Notes: generated from the sequence alone by a model not told the origin. Positions 44,701-53,324 are shown, counted from the stretch's first letter. The stretch is 64,000 bases of DNA from Deltaproteobacteria bacterium (GCA_947445035.1 CANFCK010000005.1:124001-188000), one strand, 5' to 3'. Program-made: numbers and translations.

Positions 44701-45008
44701 CCGACCTCGAAGCCCGCTACGGTCCCGCTCCGCTCGACGCCCACCACCTGTGCGATCTGTCCGAGTTGCGCCTGGTGTGTCGCGACCTCGGCATCGTCAA
44801 GCTGGCGGTGCTCCGAGTGCGCGTCGCAATCGTGCTCCACACCCGCCACAAGCTCGATCCCATGCGACTCCTGGAGCTTTGCACCCGCGAACCAGCTCGC
44901 TTTCGGCGTCAGGGGGAAATGGGGTTGGACGTTCGGGGGACGCCCGAGGAAACGGCCGATCCTTTCCGCTTCGCGGCGTGGGCGTTGGGTCGGTTGCGCG
45001 GCGGGTAG
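41721..45008 (+). CDS. mfd: Transcription-repair coupling factor
   Basis: A 1095-aa superfamily 2 ATPase that removes stalled RNA polymerase at DNA lesions and recruits UvrA. The N-terminal ~400 residues are the UvrB-homology modules. The RNA polymerase-interacting domain begins NRGDLVVHARHGIGIYRGL. The motor has Walker A GDVGFGKTEVAMRAAF, Walker B DEEHRFGTKQKE, and motif III LSATPIPRSLHMAL, then QLRGRVGRSHVEARC (motif VI). The C-terminal TRCF domain ends after DPFRFAAWALG. It is slightly shorter than E. coli Mfd (1148). Start: GTG at 41721 with GGGGG upstream. Confidence 0.97.
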   Translation: MSRFLTGLSRDDALYGLAGSAPAWALARVAATGPATVVVPDSRALDRMLRALRFYAPDRQLVAYPADDGRYWDGNVRDPGCAHARILARARTDVLVVAEAAALLAQVPPLVERTLSPGLVTSPQALLRWLVSAGYLVAPHVAEPGTVALRGGTLEVWGLGNERPTRVGWFDDEIEAVRGPTRLLGAREALLDGDAAERVAAYVHGVANARGVVGQDRRALLQDLRAGIWFASAEDYLPALAPCSLVALPSPLFVLEPELVAAALHHAHADLTRRFDAISPQDQPLVRPEERYAAPEAVLQNLREARPISMTGSTWSTQQVSGLRVGHTGELAPAVNGLRALAAAGATVVLVADDRTRADRIRALFESHGLTLASEPAYRTVALVTGDLPEGFVAPDLAYVTADEVFGEKLRERAPSVASRFRKVVAGSLGTLNRGDLVVHARHGIGIYRGLSRMPLGESAGDFVLIEYRDAEKLYVPVWRLDLLAPYRAEGETKPRLDKLGGGTWELRRAKVKDAVLKLAAEILRMHARRKLAIGHAYDDGGELYTRFEEAFAFVETEDQQETIRAVLDDLASGQPMDRLVVGDVGFGKTEVAMRAAFRVALDGHQTLILVPTTVLAFQHYGSFKRRMEEFGVHVGMLSRFVDAAATRTVNEGLASGAVDVLIATTAALGRGIRFRKLGLVVVDEEHRFGTKQKEESRRLAQGVHHLALSATPIPRSLHMALAGLRDMSLIATPPEGRRPIHTEVVRFDGARIADEVRAELTRGGQVYFVHNRVQSIEGVARWLRKELPEVTIEVGHGQQSADALERVLGRFAGGEVDVLVCTAIIESGVDLPNANLMIINRAEQFGAAQLYQLRGRVGRSHVEARCLLMVGGSGLLAKEALVRLHSLQQATALGSGFAVASRDLELRGGGEILGDKQHGHIAAIGFDAYIALLEEACAQVRGDVIAEAIDPEVEVSVPAVLPEDWILDTGERLDAYGRLAHAPTAVRARSVFADLEARYGPAPLDAHHLCDLSELRLVCRDLGIVKLAVLRVRVAIVLHTRHKLDPMRLLELCTREPARFRRQGEMGLDVRGTPEETADPFRFAAWALGRLRGG

Positions 45009-45037
45009 GGCGGACGTCGTTCGGGCCCGCGCCCGCC

Positions 45038-45628
45038 TCATCCGCGCGGTACGCGAAGCGCGCGGGCGAGGGCCCGCTCCGTATCGGGGCTGGTGAGGCC
45101 GTCGATCCGCGCCAGCGCGAGGCCGTGGATCGCCGAGGCCAGATAGGTAGCGCGGTCGGGATCGCGACGCGCGCCCAGGGCGGTTTCCAGGGCCCGACGC
45201 GGGGAGGAGACCGTGAGCATGCCGTGGAGTCCCCGCACGGCTGAACCCGGCGCATGCCAGCCCTCGCCGGACGCCAGGCGGTAGAGGTTGGCGTGGGTGG
45301 CGGCAAAGGCGACCCAGCGCCCGGCGGCCTGCTGGAGGGCGAGCGGTTGTCCGCTTACGACCCGCGCTTCCGCCAGGAGCAGTTGGAGCGCGGACTCGGC
45401 CACGGCCGCACGCATGCCCGCCAGGTTTCCGAACAGGCGAACGAGCGAGGTGGCCGTGACGCCGAGGTCACGGGCGAGGCCGCGGAGGCTGAGCGCGCAG
45501 GGCCCGTGGATGGCGACGATCTGCCGCCCGCGGGCAAGGGCGGAGGGCGCCAGGTTCCCGTGGTGGTAGCGCCGCTTGCGGGTCCAGCCGTCGGCGAGGG
45601 TGGGCCGGGGATGGGGGGGGGTGTCCAT
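45038..45628 (-). CDS. TetR family transcriptional regulator
   Basis: A 196-aa repressor. An N-terminal YHHGNLAPSALARGR helix is the YHHGDL form of the TetR family, followed by the helix-turn-helix LSLRGLARDLGVTATSLVRLFGN. The C-terminal ligand domain is all-helical, with HANLYRLASGEGWH. The start ATG is at 45628; a 21-bp palindrome lies just upstream and probably binds this protein, giving autoregulation. The gene is divergent from the phospholipase-like pseudogene, which may have been its target. The ligand is unknown. It ends 29 nt from mfd, convergently. Confidence 0.88.
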   Translation of the reverse strand: MDTPPHPRPTLADGWTRKRRYHHGNLAPSALARGRQIVAIHGPCALSLRGLARDLGVTATSLVRLFGNLAGMRAAVAESALQLLLAEARVVSGQPLALQQAAGRWVAFAATHANLYRLASGEGWHAPGSAVRGLHGMLTVSSPRRALETALGARRDPDRATYLASAIHGLALARIDGLTSPDTERALARALRVPRG

Positions 45629-45634
45629 GGGCTC

Positions 45635-45655
45635 TATGTTAGCATCACTACCATA
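45635..45655. promoter_or_regulatory. Palindromic operator, likely bound by the TetR regulator
   Basis: TATGTTAG (45635-45642) and CTACCATA (45648-45655) are inverted repeats with one mismatch, 5 nt apart, 7 nt upstream of the tetR start. The block is clearly AT-richer than its surroundings. The TATG...CATA ends and ~20-bp span fit a TetR-dimer operator. The remaining ~80 nt to the pseudogene start shows nothing else clear. Confidence 0.65.
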
Positions 45656-45733
45656 GGACCGCAAGCGGCCAAGGGTGCCCCCGGCCGCCATTCCCGGGCG
45701 TTGACGCCTGCCCCCCTGGCGACGACGATCGCG

Positions 45734-46814
45734 ATGTGGCACACCCCCACCATGCCCGCCGCCTCCTCCCTGCACGTCCGCGACTGGCTCGCGGCGCATC
45801 CCGAATTCGACTTCCCCGAGCGCGCCACCGACCTTGAGTCGCGCACCTCCCCGGTGGGCATCTGCATGTCCGGCGCTGTGCACCCCGGTGCCGGAAGACT
45901 GCGTTGGCGCTGGCGCCACCAAGGCGGTCAACCCCGCATTCAAACGTCAGGTCGACGCGGGCGTCGCGAAAGAGCGGGCCTGGGTCGAGACGGTGGGCGA
46001 GACCTACTTCCGCCCGTGGGGTCTCCACGATGCCGCGCACCCCTGCGCGTTCACCCTCGATGCCCAGAGCCGGGACGACATCGTTCGTCGCAACCCGAGT
46101 CTGCGTGCAGATGACTTCCATCTCGCCCGCCCGCGCCGGCCCTACCTGATCGTCAACGGCACCGTGGTCGGCGTCGGCCTGGGCGCGGGCGAGGTGCTCA
46201 GCGCGGGCGCCGGAACGGTCGAGGTGAAGGCTACGCCGCGGCCGTACCAACTGTGCGACGCCTCGGGCACCAGCAGCGCGTTCCTGGCCGGCTTTGCCGC
46301 CCAGATTCCGGGCGGCCTTGCGGACGCCAATCCGCGGCTCGGCCTGCGCGAGCCGGGCGACCACGTCGTGCCCCCGTGCACCTACCAGCTCGGCGATGGC
46401 GGCGGCGTCGAGAACTTTGGCCTGCTGGCGCTGATGCGTCGCAAGCTCCCGCGCGCCATCGTATTCATCAACACCAGCGTTCCGCTGAACGTCGCTTACG
46501 ACGTGGCCCACCAGACGCCGAAGGACAGCGACCTCGACGCCTACCTCCCGCCGTTCTTCGGCTTCCGGTTGGCGGAAACCGACGTCTAGACCTCGGCCAA
46601 CCAGGTTTTTTGCGCGACGGACTTTATCGCGGTCGTGAGCGCTCTCCATGCGGCCAAACGAGCGGGCGGTCCGGTCGTCGCCAAGGCCACCCACGAGGTA
46701 CAGCCGAACGCGTGGTGGGGGATCGAGGGTGGCTGGTCCATGGAGGTCCTTTGGGTCTACCTGGAAAACAGCACGGCCTTCGAGTCGGCGCTCACGGACG
46801 CACCGCCGACCTGA
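45734..46814 (+). pseudogene. Decayed patatin/phospholipase-like gene (frameshift plus in-frame stop)
   Basis: The N-terminal piece from ATG 45734 (or 45752) in one frame gives RDWLAAHPEFDFPERATD and PVGICMSGA, a start like the SGGGxRA nucleophile region of patatin/cPLA2-type lipases. The signal then jumps near 45880-45895 to another frame, which runs to a TAG at 46587-46589 (conserved YQLGDGGGVENFGLLALMRRK, the G-D-G-G catalytic Asp context). After the TAG the same frame continues with sensible protein (ATDFIAVVSALHAAKRAGGP, NAWWGIEGGWSMEVLW) to a TGA at 46812. The GxSxG elbow itself is not found, so a deletion is likely at the frame break. The family call is tentative. Confidence 0.6.
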
Positions 46815-46828
46815 CGTGCTGGACGGTG

Positions 46829-47167
46829 ATGGAGTCGCGCGCGCTCTTTCCGCCGCCCCCTGGCTTCGACTTCAACGACCCCGACGCGCTGGCCAAGTTG
46901 CTGGCGGTGATTCCGCTGGGCGCGCTGCTGGTGGTGGAGCTTTCGTACGCGTTGGCGGGGCTCGCGGCGGGCGTGGTGGTGGGCGCAATTGCTCGGTGGA
47001 AGCCGATGGTGATCGCGTCGATCGTGGGCGTGCTGTTCACGATGGCGGGCTTCGCCAATCTGGCGTCGTTGCCCCATCCGATGTGGTTCGCGGTGCTCAG
47101 TACCGTCACGTATGTGCCGGCTGCGCTGGCGGGGGCGTCGGCCGTGGGCTGGTGGCGGGGGAGGTAG
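46829..47167 (+). CDS. Small membrane protein, unknown function
   Basis: A 112-aa protein with three to four hydrophobic segments (LAKLLAVIPLGALLVVELSYA, LAAGVVVGAIA, MVIASIVGVLFTMAGFANLA, MWFAVLSTVTYVPAALAGA). An aromatic and Pro-rich N-terminus (FPPPPGFDF) precedes the first helix. The ATG at 46829, 14 nt after the pseudogene end, fits. No domain is recognised. The minus-strand gene fragment that begins at 47388 runs into it from the other side. Confidence 0.6.
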   Translation: MESRALFPPPPGFDFNDPDALAKLLAVIPLGALLVVELSYALAGLAAGVVVGAIARWKPMVIASIVGVLFTMAGFANLASLPHPMWFAVLSTVTYVPAALAGASAVGWWRGR

Positions 47168-47193
47168 CGTGCTGGTTCCCCCTCTCGTTGGCG

Positions 47194-47388
47194 GGGGGGC
47201 GTCCGCACCAACGCGCCAATGCCTTCGATGAGGCCGGCGGCGCGTACCCGGCGGTCCAACTCCAGCGGGGATGGTGCGAGAATCTGGTCGACGACCAGGG
47301 GCGGCTGCGGGGGCCTGACGGCGACGAGCGGCGCGGGGTCCCCGGTACAAGCAAACACCAGCGCGGCGACTGTCCAGGCGGTCATCAT
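47194..47388 (-). pseudogene. Possible lipoprotein gene fragment
   Basis: From the ATG pair at 47388/47385 the frame gives MTAWTVAALVFAC, a plausible lipoprotein signal, then a normal-looking stretch (TGDPAPLVAVRPP, VVDQILAPSPLELDRRV) of about 65 codons. Past a run of seven C it becomes Pro/Arg/Thr-rich and then lies antisense to the membrane protein gene. It starts 33 nt downstream of the 149-aa exported protein gene on the same strand, so it may be the truncated last gene of that run. No function can be given. Confidence 0.3.
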
Positions 47389-47421
47389 TTCCCCGAGATC
47401 AACAAGCGTATCGCGCTGCGA

Positions 47422-47871
47422 CTATCGCCCCGCCAACGCCGCATGATCGAGCACGATGTCCACGGTCGCGCTGGCGGGGATACGGAGCGGTTGCAGGCCT
47501 GCAGCTTGGGCGACCGCCAACTCGCGCGCGCCGGCCTCCGCAGTGATCGTCTCTGGAAGCGCGATGCTACCGAAGTAGATGAAGGTCTCGGGGCTGAGGG
47601 CGCCGGGCACCACGACGGTGACCAGCCCCAGGGCCACGTCCCGCTTCAGTATCTCCACGGGCGCATCGCCGACATACAACACCCGTCCGGGCCGGTTGGT
47701 CAGGACGAGCAGGACCGGGTCGACCTCGAGCACCAGGACCGTCCCGCCTGCAACCTCGGGGTGCGCCGCCGACCAGTCCGATCGGTAGGACTCAAGGAGA
47801 ACGAAGGGAGCCGCGGAGACCACGCGAACGAGCGGCTCAGCGCCCAAGGCAGCGGCGAAGAGTAAGATCAT
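47422..47871 (-). CDS. Exported hypothetical protein
   Basis: A 149-aa protein with a short signal peptide (MILLFAAALGAEP) and a small beta-rich domain (VSAAPFVLLESYRSDW, GGTVLVLEVDPVLLVLTN, VALGLVTVVVPGALSPET). No motif is recognised. The ATG overlaps the TGA of the large hydrolase lipoprotein by 4 nt (47868-47871), so it is translationally coupled and may be its partner. It is part of the seven-member minus-strand run from 55208. Confidence 0.6.
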   Translation of the reverse strand: MILLFAAALGAEPLVRVVSAAPFVLLESYRSDWSAAHPEVAGGTVLVLEVDPVLLVLTNRPGRVLYVGDAPVEILKRDVALGLVTVVVPGALSPETFIYFGSIALPETITAEAGARELAVAQAAGLQPLRIPASATVDIVLDHAALAGR

Positions 47872-50066
47872 AGGGCGAACTCCACACTATCAAGGCCAAG
47901 CGCCCCTTCGGGCGCGCCATGCGCCTCCCCAAGGTCCAGACGCAACCTCGCGAGATTGTGCAGATCGACGCCGCGGAAGTCCGCCAGCGGGATGCGGACG
48001 GTGACAAATTCGTTGGCCCAGCCCCGACCGGCTCCCAGACCTAGGCGGGCGTACGGCGTCGGCACCAGCGCCTGATCGGCAAAATCCACCGTGGCTTCGG
48101 CCCCATCGGCATCCACCAACGTCACCCCGAAGGCGATGGCCCAGCCCCAGGATGTCGTGAGCGGGTGGCGACTGCGCTGGGTCACGGCGAAGGACACCAC
48201 GGACCACGGGCTCGTGTCGGCGAGCGCCGCAGGAACCGCGACCGCCCATGACGGCGCGCTGCCGGCCGTCCAAGAAAACACCGCTCCGCGGGCATCGTCG
48301 CCGCGGGTTGCATTGTGTGTCATCCCATTGAAGGGGTCACCATCGGACCAACCCATCAGCTGGTCTCCATCCTTCAGCCTCCCCTCCACGAGACCGTCCG
48401 CATCGCACTCAACGGCGGCTCCTGTGCTGGAAATATTGGTGTCGTATTCAGTCTGAAAATCGTCGAGAACGCCGTCGCCCGCCGTGTTGGCATTGCGCCA
48501 GCTCGTCGCGACCAGATCGTCCTCGTCCAGACCGAGAGGCGTGAATCCGGTGAACTCGTCTCGGAAGTGGGCGAGCAGCGCGTCCTCCCCATCAAGCCAC
48601 GCCCGCGCCACGGCCAGCAGGTAGGCCTTCGCGATGACCTGGGCTTCGCCGCGACCGATGAGCTCCGGACCCTGCCCTTCCTGTGCCGCGCAGCAGTTGA
48701 AGTCGTTGTGCGACGCCCCGTGGACGTAGGCTGCCGCCTTGGCCCCGGTCGCGCGCTCCCAGATACGGAAGAACTGGGTGATGTCGTAGTCGACACCGCC
48801 GGTCACATCGCCATCCGCAGTGCCGGCAATGAGGAAGAAGGGGCGGTCGTGCGGATCGGACTCTTCCACCGTGTTGAACACCGTCGGGGCGATGCTGGCC
48901 AAAAAAGCGATGTCGTCGGGGCCGTAGTTCTCTGGCACGTCGTCCCCGTCCGCCATTCGGTCGAGGGCGCGGACCACCCCCTCCCCCCCCCGCGAGTGGC
49001 CGATCCAGCCGATCCGGGACGCATCGACCAGCCCCACGAGCGAGCCGCCGTCGATCTCATCGAGGTGGCCCAGCATCCAATCGGTGTTGGAAAGGGTGGT
49101 GCTCGACGCGGCCTCGATGCCCGGCTCGGTGTTGTTCTGGTGCGACATGACCACGAATCCCCAGCTGGCCAGGTGCTCCCCGAGGTAGTCGTACCACACG
49201 TATTCGTGGCCATTTCCGTGGGAGATCACCACCAACGGCCGCGGCCCAAGGGCGGCGAGGTCGGTCGGCCACCACACACGCTGGCCCAAGAACCACCCGC
49301 CGCTGACGTCGTCGGTGTCGACCGCGTGGGGCCCGGAGGCGGTCAAATCACCAATCACCGACGCGCCGGGCTCACCGAGGCCCTGGATCAGATCGCCGGG
49401 CCCGAGGAGACCGTCGCGGTCGAAGTCCAGGACCACGTCGATCGCCAAAAGCGCGTCGGATCCGGCGTCGGCGACGGCGAGCGGCACTGGGGCCAGCGCC
49501 CCTTTCGCGAGCTCCGACTGCACGCCGGACCCGGCAAGCCCGGGATCGGCTTCCCACTCAGCCAGGGTGCGGTGCGGCACCACCCAGGCGTCGAAGGCGA
49601 GGCCCACCCGGTCTGGGAACTGGCTGGCATCGAGCCCTACGTAGATCGTCTCTCCTTCAAGGAAGCTCGTCGCGCTGTGCCAGAAGGGCGCCAACGTACG
49701 GGGACGGCCGACCAGCGGCGCCGGAGCGGCGGCGAGGGTGGCAAGGCGCGCCTTGCAGCCGTCACCCCAGGTGGCCAGCACCTCACCCTCGCCCACCTTC
49801 AGCGCGCGCAGGTAGACCTCCGCTGGCCCCCCCACGGCCGTCAACTCGACACCGGACGCATCGATGACCTCCACGGCCCCCGACGTCGTCCAGGTCACGT
49901 CCACCGCCGCGGAGACCGTCACCGGGTAGGTACGGATGAGCCCCACCGCGCCGGTTTCCAGCGTCACTGGCACGGCCGGGTCGCCGGGAATCGAGAGGAG
50001 CGTGCCACAGGCAACCGGGCCAGGTGGCGACTCAGGCGGGCAGCCGAAGAGGAGGGTCAGGAGCAC
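47868..50066 (-). CDS. Alpha/beta-hydrolase lipoprotein
   Basis: A 732-aa predicted lipoprotein starting at a GTG (50066), with signal VLLTLLFGC and a lipobox Cys. An N-terminal beta region (about 20-200) precedes the hydrolase. There LVVISHGNGHEYVWYDYLGEHLASWG is the oxyanion-hole segment and IGWIGHSRGGEGVVRALD holds the nucleophile Ser in GHSRGG. The catalytic Asp (FFLIAGTADGDV) and His (VHGASHNDFN) follow. It resembles platelet-activating-factor acetylhydrolase/dienelactone-type enzymes. The C-terminal ~200 residues look like a carbohydrate-binding-like jelly roll (DLHNLARLRLDLG). Substrate unknown. Confidence 0.8.
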   Translation of the reverse strand: MLLTLLFGCPPESPPGPVACGTLLSIPGDPAVPVTLETGAVGLIRTYPVTVSAAVDVTWTTSGAVEVIDASGVELTAVGGPAEVYLRALKVGEGEVLATWGDGCKARLATLAAAPAPLVGRPRTLAPFWHSATSFLEGETIYVGLDASQFPDRVGLAFDAWVVPHRTLAEWEADPGLAGSGVQSELAKGALAPVPLAVADAGSDALLAIDVVLDFDRDGLLGPGDLIQGLGEPGASVIGDLTASGPHAVDTDDVSGGWFLGQRVWWPTDLAALGPRPLVVISHGNGHEYVWYDYLGEHLASWGFVVMSHQNNTEPGIEAASSTTLSNTDWMLGHLDEIDGGSLVGLVDASRIGWIGHSRGGEGVVRALDRMADGDDVPENYGPDDIAFLASIAPTVFNTVEESDPHDRPFFLIAGTADGDVTGGVDYDITQFFRIWERATGAKAAAYVHGASHNDFNCCAAQEGQGPELIGRGEAQVIAKAYLLAVARAWLDGEDALLAHFRDEFTGFTPLGLDEDDLVATSWRNANTAGDGVLDDFQTEYDTNISSTGAAVECDADGLVEGRLKDGDQLMGWSDGDPFNGMTHNATRGDDARGAVFSWTAGSAPSWAVAVPAALADTSPWSVVSFAVTQRSRHPLTTSWGWAIAFGVTLVDADGAEATVDFADQALVPTPYARLGLGAGRGWANEFVTVRIPLADFRGVDLHNLARLRLDLGEAHGAPEGALGLDSVEFAL

Positions 50067-50100
50067 GGGCGAGTGTAGCGCGGTGGGGGCGCGGGTAGGC

Positions 50101-51564
50101 TCAAATCCAGCTCTCCACCACCACCGCGCCCCGCAAGCCCACCGACGCAAAATCGGTCTCGACGCACCCCTCCAGCCGTACTCCGCCTGCGGGACCCACC
50201 GGCCGGGCGACACCTCCACAGCCACCCAGAAGCGGCACGATCCGGGCGCCGAAACGCACCCCCAGGTCCAACCCGCCCTCGGGCCGCCAGCCCCCCCCCC
50301 GCGCGCCGTAGCGCCCTCCGAGGCGCAGCGGCACCTCGACGCTGACGCCATCGCCGCCGGGGTCGAGGGTGTCGGCGAGTCCCCCGGGCACCACCCCCCA
50401 CGCCACCGACAAGACCTTCCCAACCGCCACCCGGCCCCCGAGGCCGACGTCGACAAGCCCGATCCCCTCCCCTTCGCTGCGCCAACCTGCGCCGAGCAGC
50501 AGTCCGGCGGTGGCGCGCCACACCCCGGCGAGGGCCGGGTCGTCCATCCCGCGGTCGGGCTCGAGCGTCACGGTCCGCGCGGCGTCCGTCGTTGGTGGCG
50601 TCGGCGGTGGCCTCGTCCCCCTGGGCGCCTCCAACCGGACAAGGTCATCGTTCCGGGCCTGCCACGCGACCGGCTCACCACGATCCCAACCCACGTAGAT
50701 CACGACGTCACCTTCGCCACGCAGCGCCGCCAACGCCCCCAGGAGCGCCTGGGCGTGGCGGCCGGGCACCCGCCGGACCAAGCCCGCCGCCACCTCGCTC
50801 AGGGCGGTGTCATCGCCACTGTAGTCCAGAACCACCGCCTGTCCGGCACGCACCTGGACACGGAGCGCCGCCAACACCCGATCCCCGGAGACCCGCTGCA
50901 CGACGGAGTCTCCCACGGGCAGCTCGACCGTGCCGTCGACCTCTCGACCGTTGACCCAGGCCTGCTCGTCGCCGCCGAGCCCGACCAGCACCAGGGCAGG
51001 GGCGCCATCGCGACGACGTAACCGCGCGGCAACCAGCCCGTCAAGCACCTCTGGACTCGCGATGTCAGGCTGCCGGCCGGGCACCGAGACGACCGCCCGG
51101 TCGAGCGCGGCGGCGGCCTGTTGAGCGTGAAAATCGCCCTGCCCCTCGACGCCGCCAGGCGCCGACGCGGCCAACAGCAGATGCGCTTCAGCGCGGGCGA
51201 GATCCAAGGTGTAGAGGTCGCGCGCTGGCAGCCGATCCGAAAGGCACTCGAGCTCCAGGTCCAGAAGCACCAGCTCGGACACCGCCCCCTCGGCGTCAAA
51301 GCGCTCGAAGCGACGCTGCGCATCGGCCAGTCGCCGACGCCATTCCGGAAGGGAGATCGGCTCCAGGCAGTCGCGACCCAAAGCTCTTGGCATGCCGACG
51401 TGCAGCACCCCAGCGGCAAACGCGCTGGCGCCAACGACGCGATCCGCGTCCAGGTCTGCCGCTGCCGTGGACTTGCGGATCACCGATTCGGCAGGACCAC
51501 CAGAGGCGGGCAGCACCAGCACCGCCGGATCGCCGGCCAGCGCCGCGGCCACCAGCAGGATCAC
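50101..51564 (-). CDS. Exported protein, probable envelope component
   Basis: A 487-aa protein with the signal MILLVAAALAGDP (GTG start at 51564 overlapping the kinase stop as GTGA). An internal helical part (about 60-165, LPEWRRRLADAQRRFERFD, then LDLARAEAHLLLAASAPGG) resembles TPR/Sel1-like helices. The last 130 residues are short Gly-rich strands ending VGLRGAVVVESWI, with alternating hydrophobics and a closing aromatic, like an outer-membrane barrel or autotransporter-style tail. No recognised family. Coupling to the PEGA kinase suggests a substrate or sensor role. Confidence 0.55.
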   Translation of the reverse strand: MILLVAAALAGDPAVLVLPASGGPAESVIRKSTAAADLDADRVVGASAFAAGVLHVGMPRALGRDCLEPISLPEWRRRLADAQRRFERFDAEGAVSELVLLDLELECLSDRLPARDLYTLDLARAEAHLLLAASAPGGVEGQGDFHAQQAAAALDRAVVSVPGRQPDIASPEVLDGLVAARLRRRDGAPALVLVGLGGDEQAWVNGREVDGTVELPVGDSVVQRVSGDRVLAALRVQVRAGQAVVLDYSGDDTALSEVAAGLVRRVPGRHAQALLGALAALRGEGDVVIYVGWDRGEPVAWQARNDDLVRLEAPRGTRPPPTPPTTDAARTVTLEPDRGMDDPALAGVWRATAGLLLGAGWRSEGEGIGLVDVGLGGRVAVGKVLSVAWGVVPGGLADTLDPGGDGVSVEVPLRLGGRYGARGGGWRPEGGLDLGVRFGARIVPLLGGCGGVARPVGPAGGVRLEGCVETDFASVGLRGAVVVESWI

Positions 51565-53324
51565 GGTTTGGGGGCGGCGGCGTCGGCCCAGCGCTCCTCG
51601 TCGAAGAGCCAGATGCGGCGTGTCTCCACCCCCTCGGCCACATCGACCCGGAAGCTTTTCCGCCGACCGTCTGCGGTTACCAAAAGCACCGAATGGGGCC
51701 CGGCCGAGACCGCGTACTGGAAAAGCGGCGTGAATCGGACGTAGGCGCCGTCCACCATGACCTGCGCGCGCGGCGTGGCGCTGACGCTCAGAATACCGTC
51801 GGCCCTGGCCGCGGACGCGGACCCTGCGGCGGTGCTCGCGCTGCCCGCGGTGGACGCTGAGCTCGGCTCCGCGCCAAGACCCGCGACCAGATCGGCGGCG
51901 CGCGGGGTTTCCCGGGACGGCTTGGCCGGGGCAGTCGAGGGCCGGGAGGGAACCGACGTCGCGGCCGGGGTAGCCGGCGCCTCGGCTTCGGCCTGACCCA
52001 AAGGCTGGGCGCCTTCCGCCGGGATCGGTGTCGCGACCGAGACAAGCTCCAAAGCCGCAGGGATCGCCGCCGGCGCCGCTTCCGGAACGGGCGCGACGAT
52101 GGGCGAGGCGGGTTCGACCGACACCGGCACCGGTTCCGGCCGGCGGACAATCCGCCACGCGGTGAACGCCAGGACCGTGACGCTGAAAAGCGCGAAAACA
52201 ATGCTGAAGGTCGCCGCCCACAGCCCCGGCCGTTTCACCACGGCCGGCTTGTTTTTCTGACGCGCGGGCGCGTGGAGACTGCCGGTGACCACCGGCAGGC
52301 CGGAGCCCTGCAACGTCGACACCGACGCCGCGGAGCCCATGCGGTCGGCGCCTGGACTCGCCCCGCCCTGGTCAAGGCGCCGCAACTCGGTCACGAAGCG
52401 CACGAGCTCGTCGCGAGCGCCCATCGGATCCGGCACCAGCGCGCCCAGGGCGCGGGCCATCGCCCCTCCCGAGGGGTAGCGCGCGGCCGGATCGCGCTGG
52501 AGCGCCCGCACAAGCGTGCCGGCGAGCTCCGCGTTGGGGCCACCGATGGCGGCCGCGCGGCGCGCGGCCTCGTCGGAAGCGAGCGCCCGGCGGATTGCGG
52601 CGTTGTCGGTCTCCGCGAAGAGCGGCTCGAGGGTGATGACCTCGTAGAGCACACTGGCCAGGCCGAACAGATCGGCGGCGGGACCGACGGCTTCGCCCTC
52701 GGCCTGCTCGGGCGCCATGTAGCCCCAGGTCCCCTTGACCGACCCGCGCGATTCCTGCTGCCCGGTGGCGTACGAGATGCCGAAATCGAGCACCTTTGCG
52801 ACACCCTGAACGTTGAGCATCAGGTTCGACGGCTTCATGTCCCGGTGAACCAGGCGCAGCGGCTGGCCGTGGTCGTCGGTGAGCACGTGCGCGTAATGCA
52901 GCCCCTCACAAGCCTGCCGACCCAGCTCGGCGAGCAACGCCGGCGACAGGCGGAGTCCATGCTTCTTGCAGGCGGTGACGATCTTTCGGAAGGTGACGCC
53001 GTCGATGTACTCCATCACCAGGTAGTACAGATCGCCCTCACGATTGAACTGCTGCACCCGCACGACGTTGAGGTGCTCCAGCCGCGCCGAGATGCGCGCC
53101 TCCTGGATGAAAAGGTCCTGAAAGCCCCCTTCGTTCGCGAAGTCCGGGTGAATGACCTTGATCGCCACCCGAGTGCTGACGCCGGCCAACGAGTCGAACC
53201 GACCCTCGTACACCTTCGCCATGCCCCCGACGCTGATGGGCCGAATCAGCCGATACGGACCGATCCGATCACGTCCGAGGGCGGGTTCGTTGGGAACAAC
53301 CGGAGGCATTGATGGCGCGATCAT
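51561..53324 (-). CDS. Transmembrane Ser/Thr protein kinase with PEGA domain
   Basis: A 587-aa membrane kinase. The Hanks domain (about 24-290) has G-loop ISVGGMAKVYEG, Lys56 (VAIKVIHP), HRDMKPSN with Asp162, and DFGISYA with Asp180. A linker leads to one membrane helix (about 368-390). A Pro/Ala/Ser-rich region follows, then a PEGA domain (about 507-572, ILSVSATPRAQVMVDGAY), a beta-rich module found outside the membrane in surface-anchored proteins. So kinase inside, PEGA outside. Start ATG 53324. It sits centrally in a run of secreted proteins and probably senses envelope state. Confidence 0.92.
   Translation of the reverse strand: MIAPSMPPVVPNEPALGRDRIGPYRLIRPISVGGMAKVYEGRFDSLAGVSTRVAIKVIHPDFANEGGFQDLFIQEARISARLEHLNVVRVQQFNREGDLYYLVMEYIDGVTFRKIVTACKKHGLRLSPALLAELGRQACEGLHYAHVLTDDHGQPLRLVHRDMKPSNLMLNVQGVAKVLDFGISYATGQQESRGSVKGTWGYMAPEQAEGEAVGPAADLFGLASVLYEVITLEPLFAETDNAAIRRALASDEAARRAAAIGGPNAELAGTLVRALQRDPAARYPSGGAMARALGALVPDPMGARDELVRFVTELRRLDQGGASPGADRMGSAASVSTLQGSGLPVVTGSLHAPARQKNKPAVVKRPGLWAATFSIVFALFSVTVLAFTAWRIVRRPEPVPVSVEPASPIVAPVPEAAPAAIPAALELVSVATPIPAEGAQPLGQAEAEAPATPAATSVPSRPSTAPAKPSRETPRAADLVAGLGAEPSSASTAGSASTAAGSASAARADGILSVSATPRAQVMVDGAYVRFTPLFQYAVSAGPHSVLLVTADGRRKSFRVDVAEGVETRRIWLFDEERWADAAAPKP

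Noticed and set aside
46587..46589. In-frame TAG considered as recoding (pyrrolysine or read-through)
   Set aside because: A separate frame break lies upstream in the same gene and part of the expected active site is missing, so ordinary gene decay is simpler. No pyl genes are in the window.
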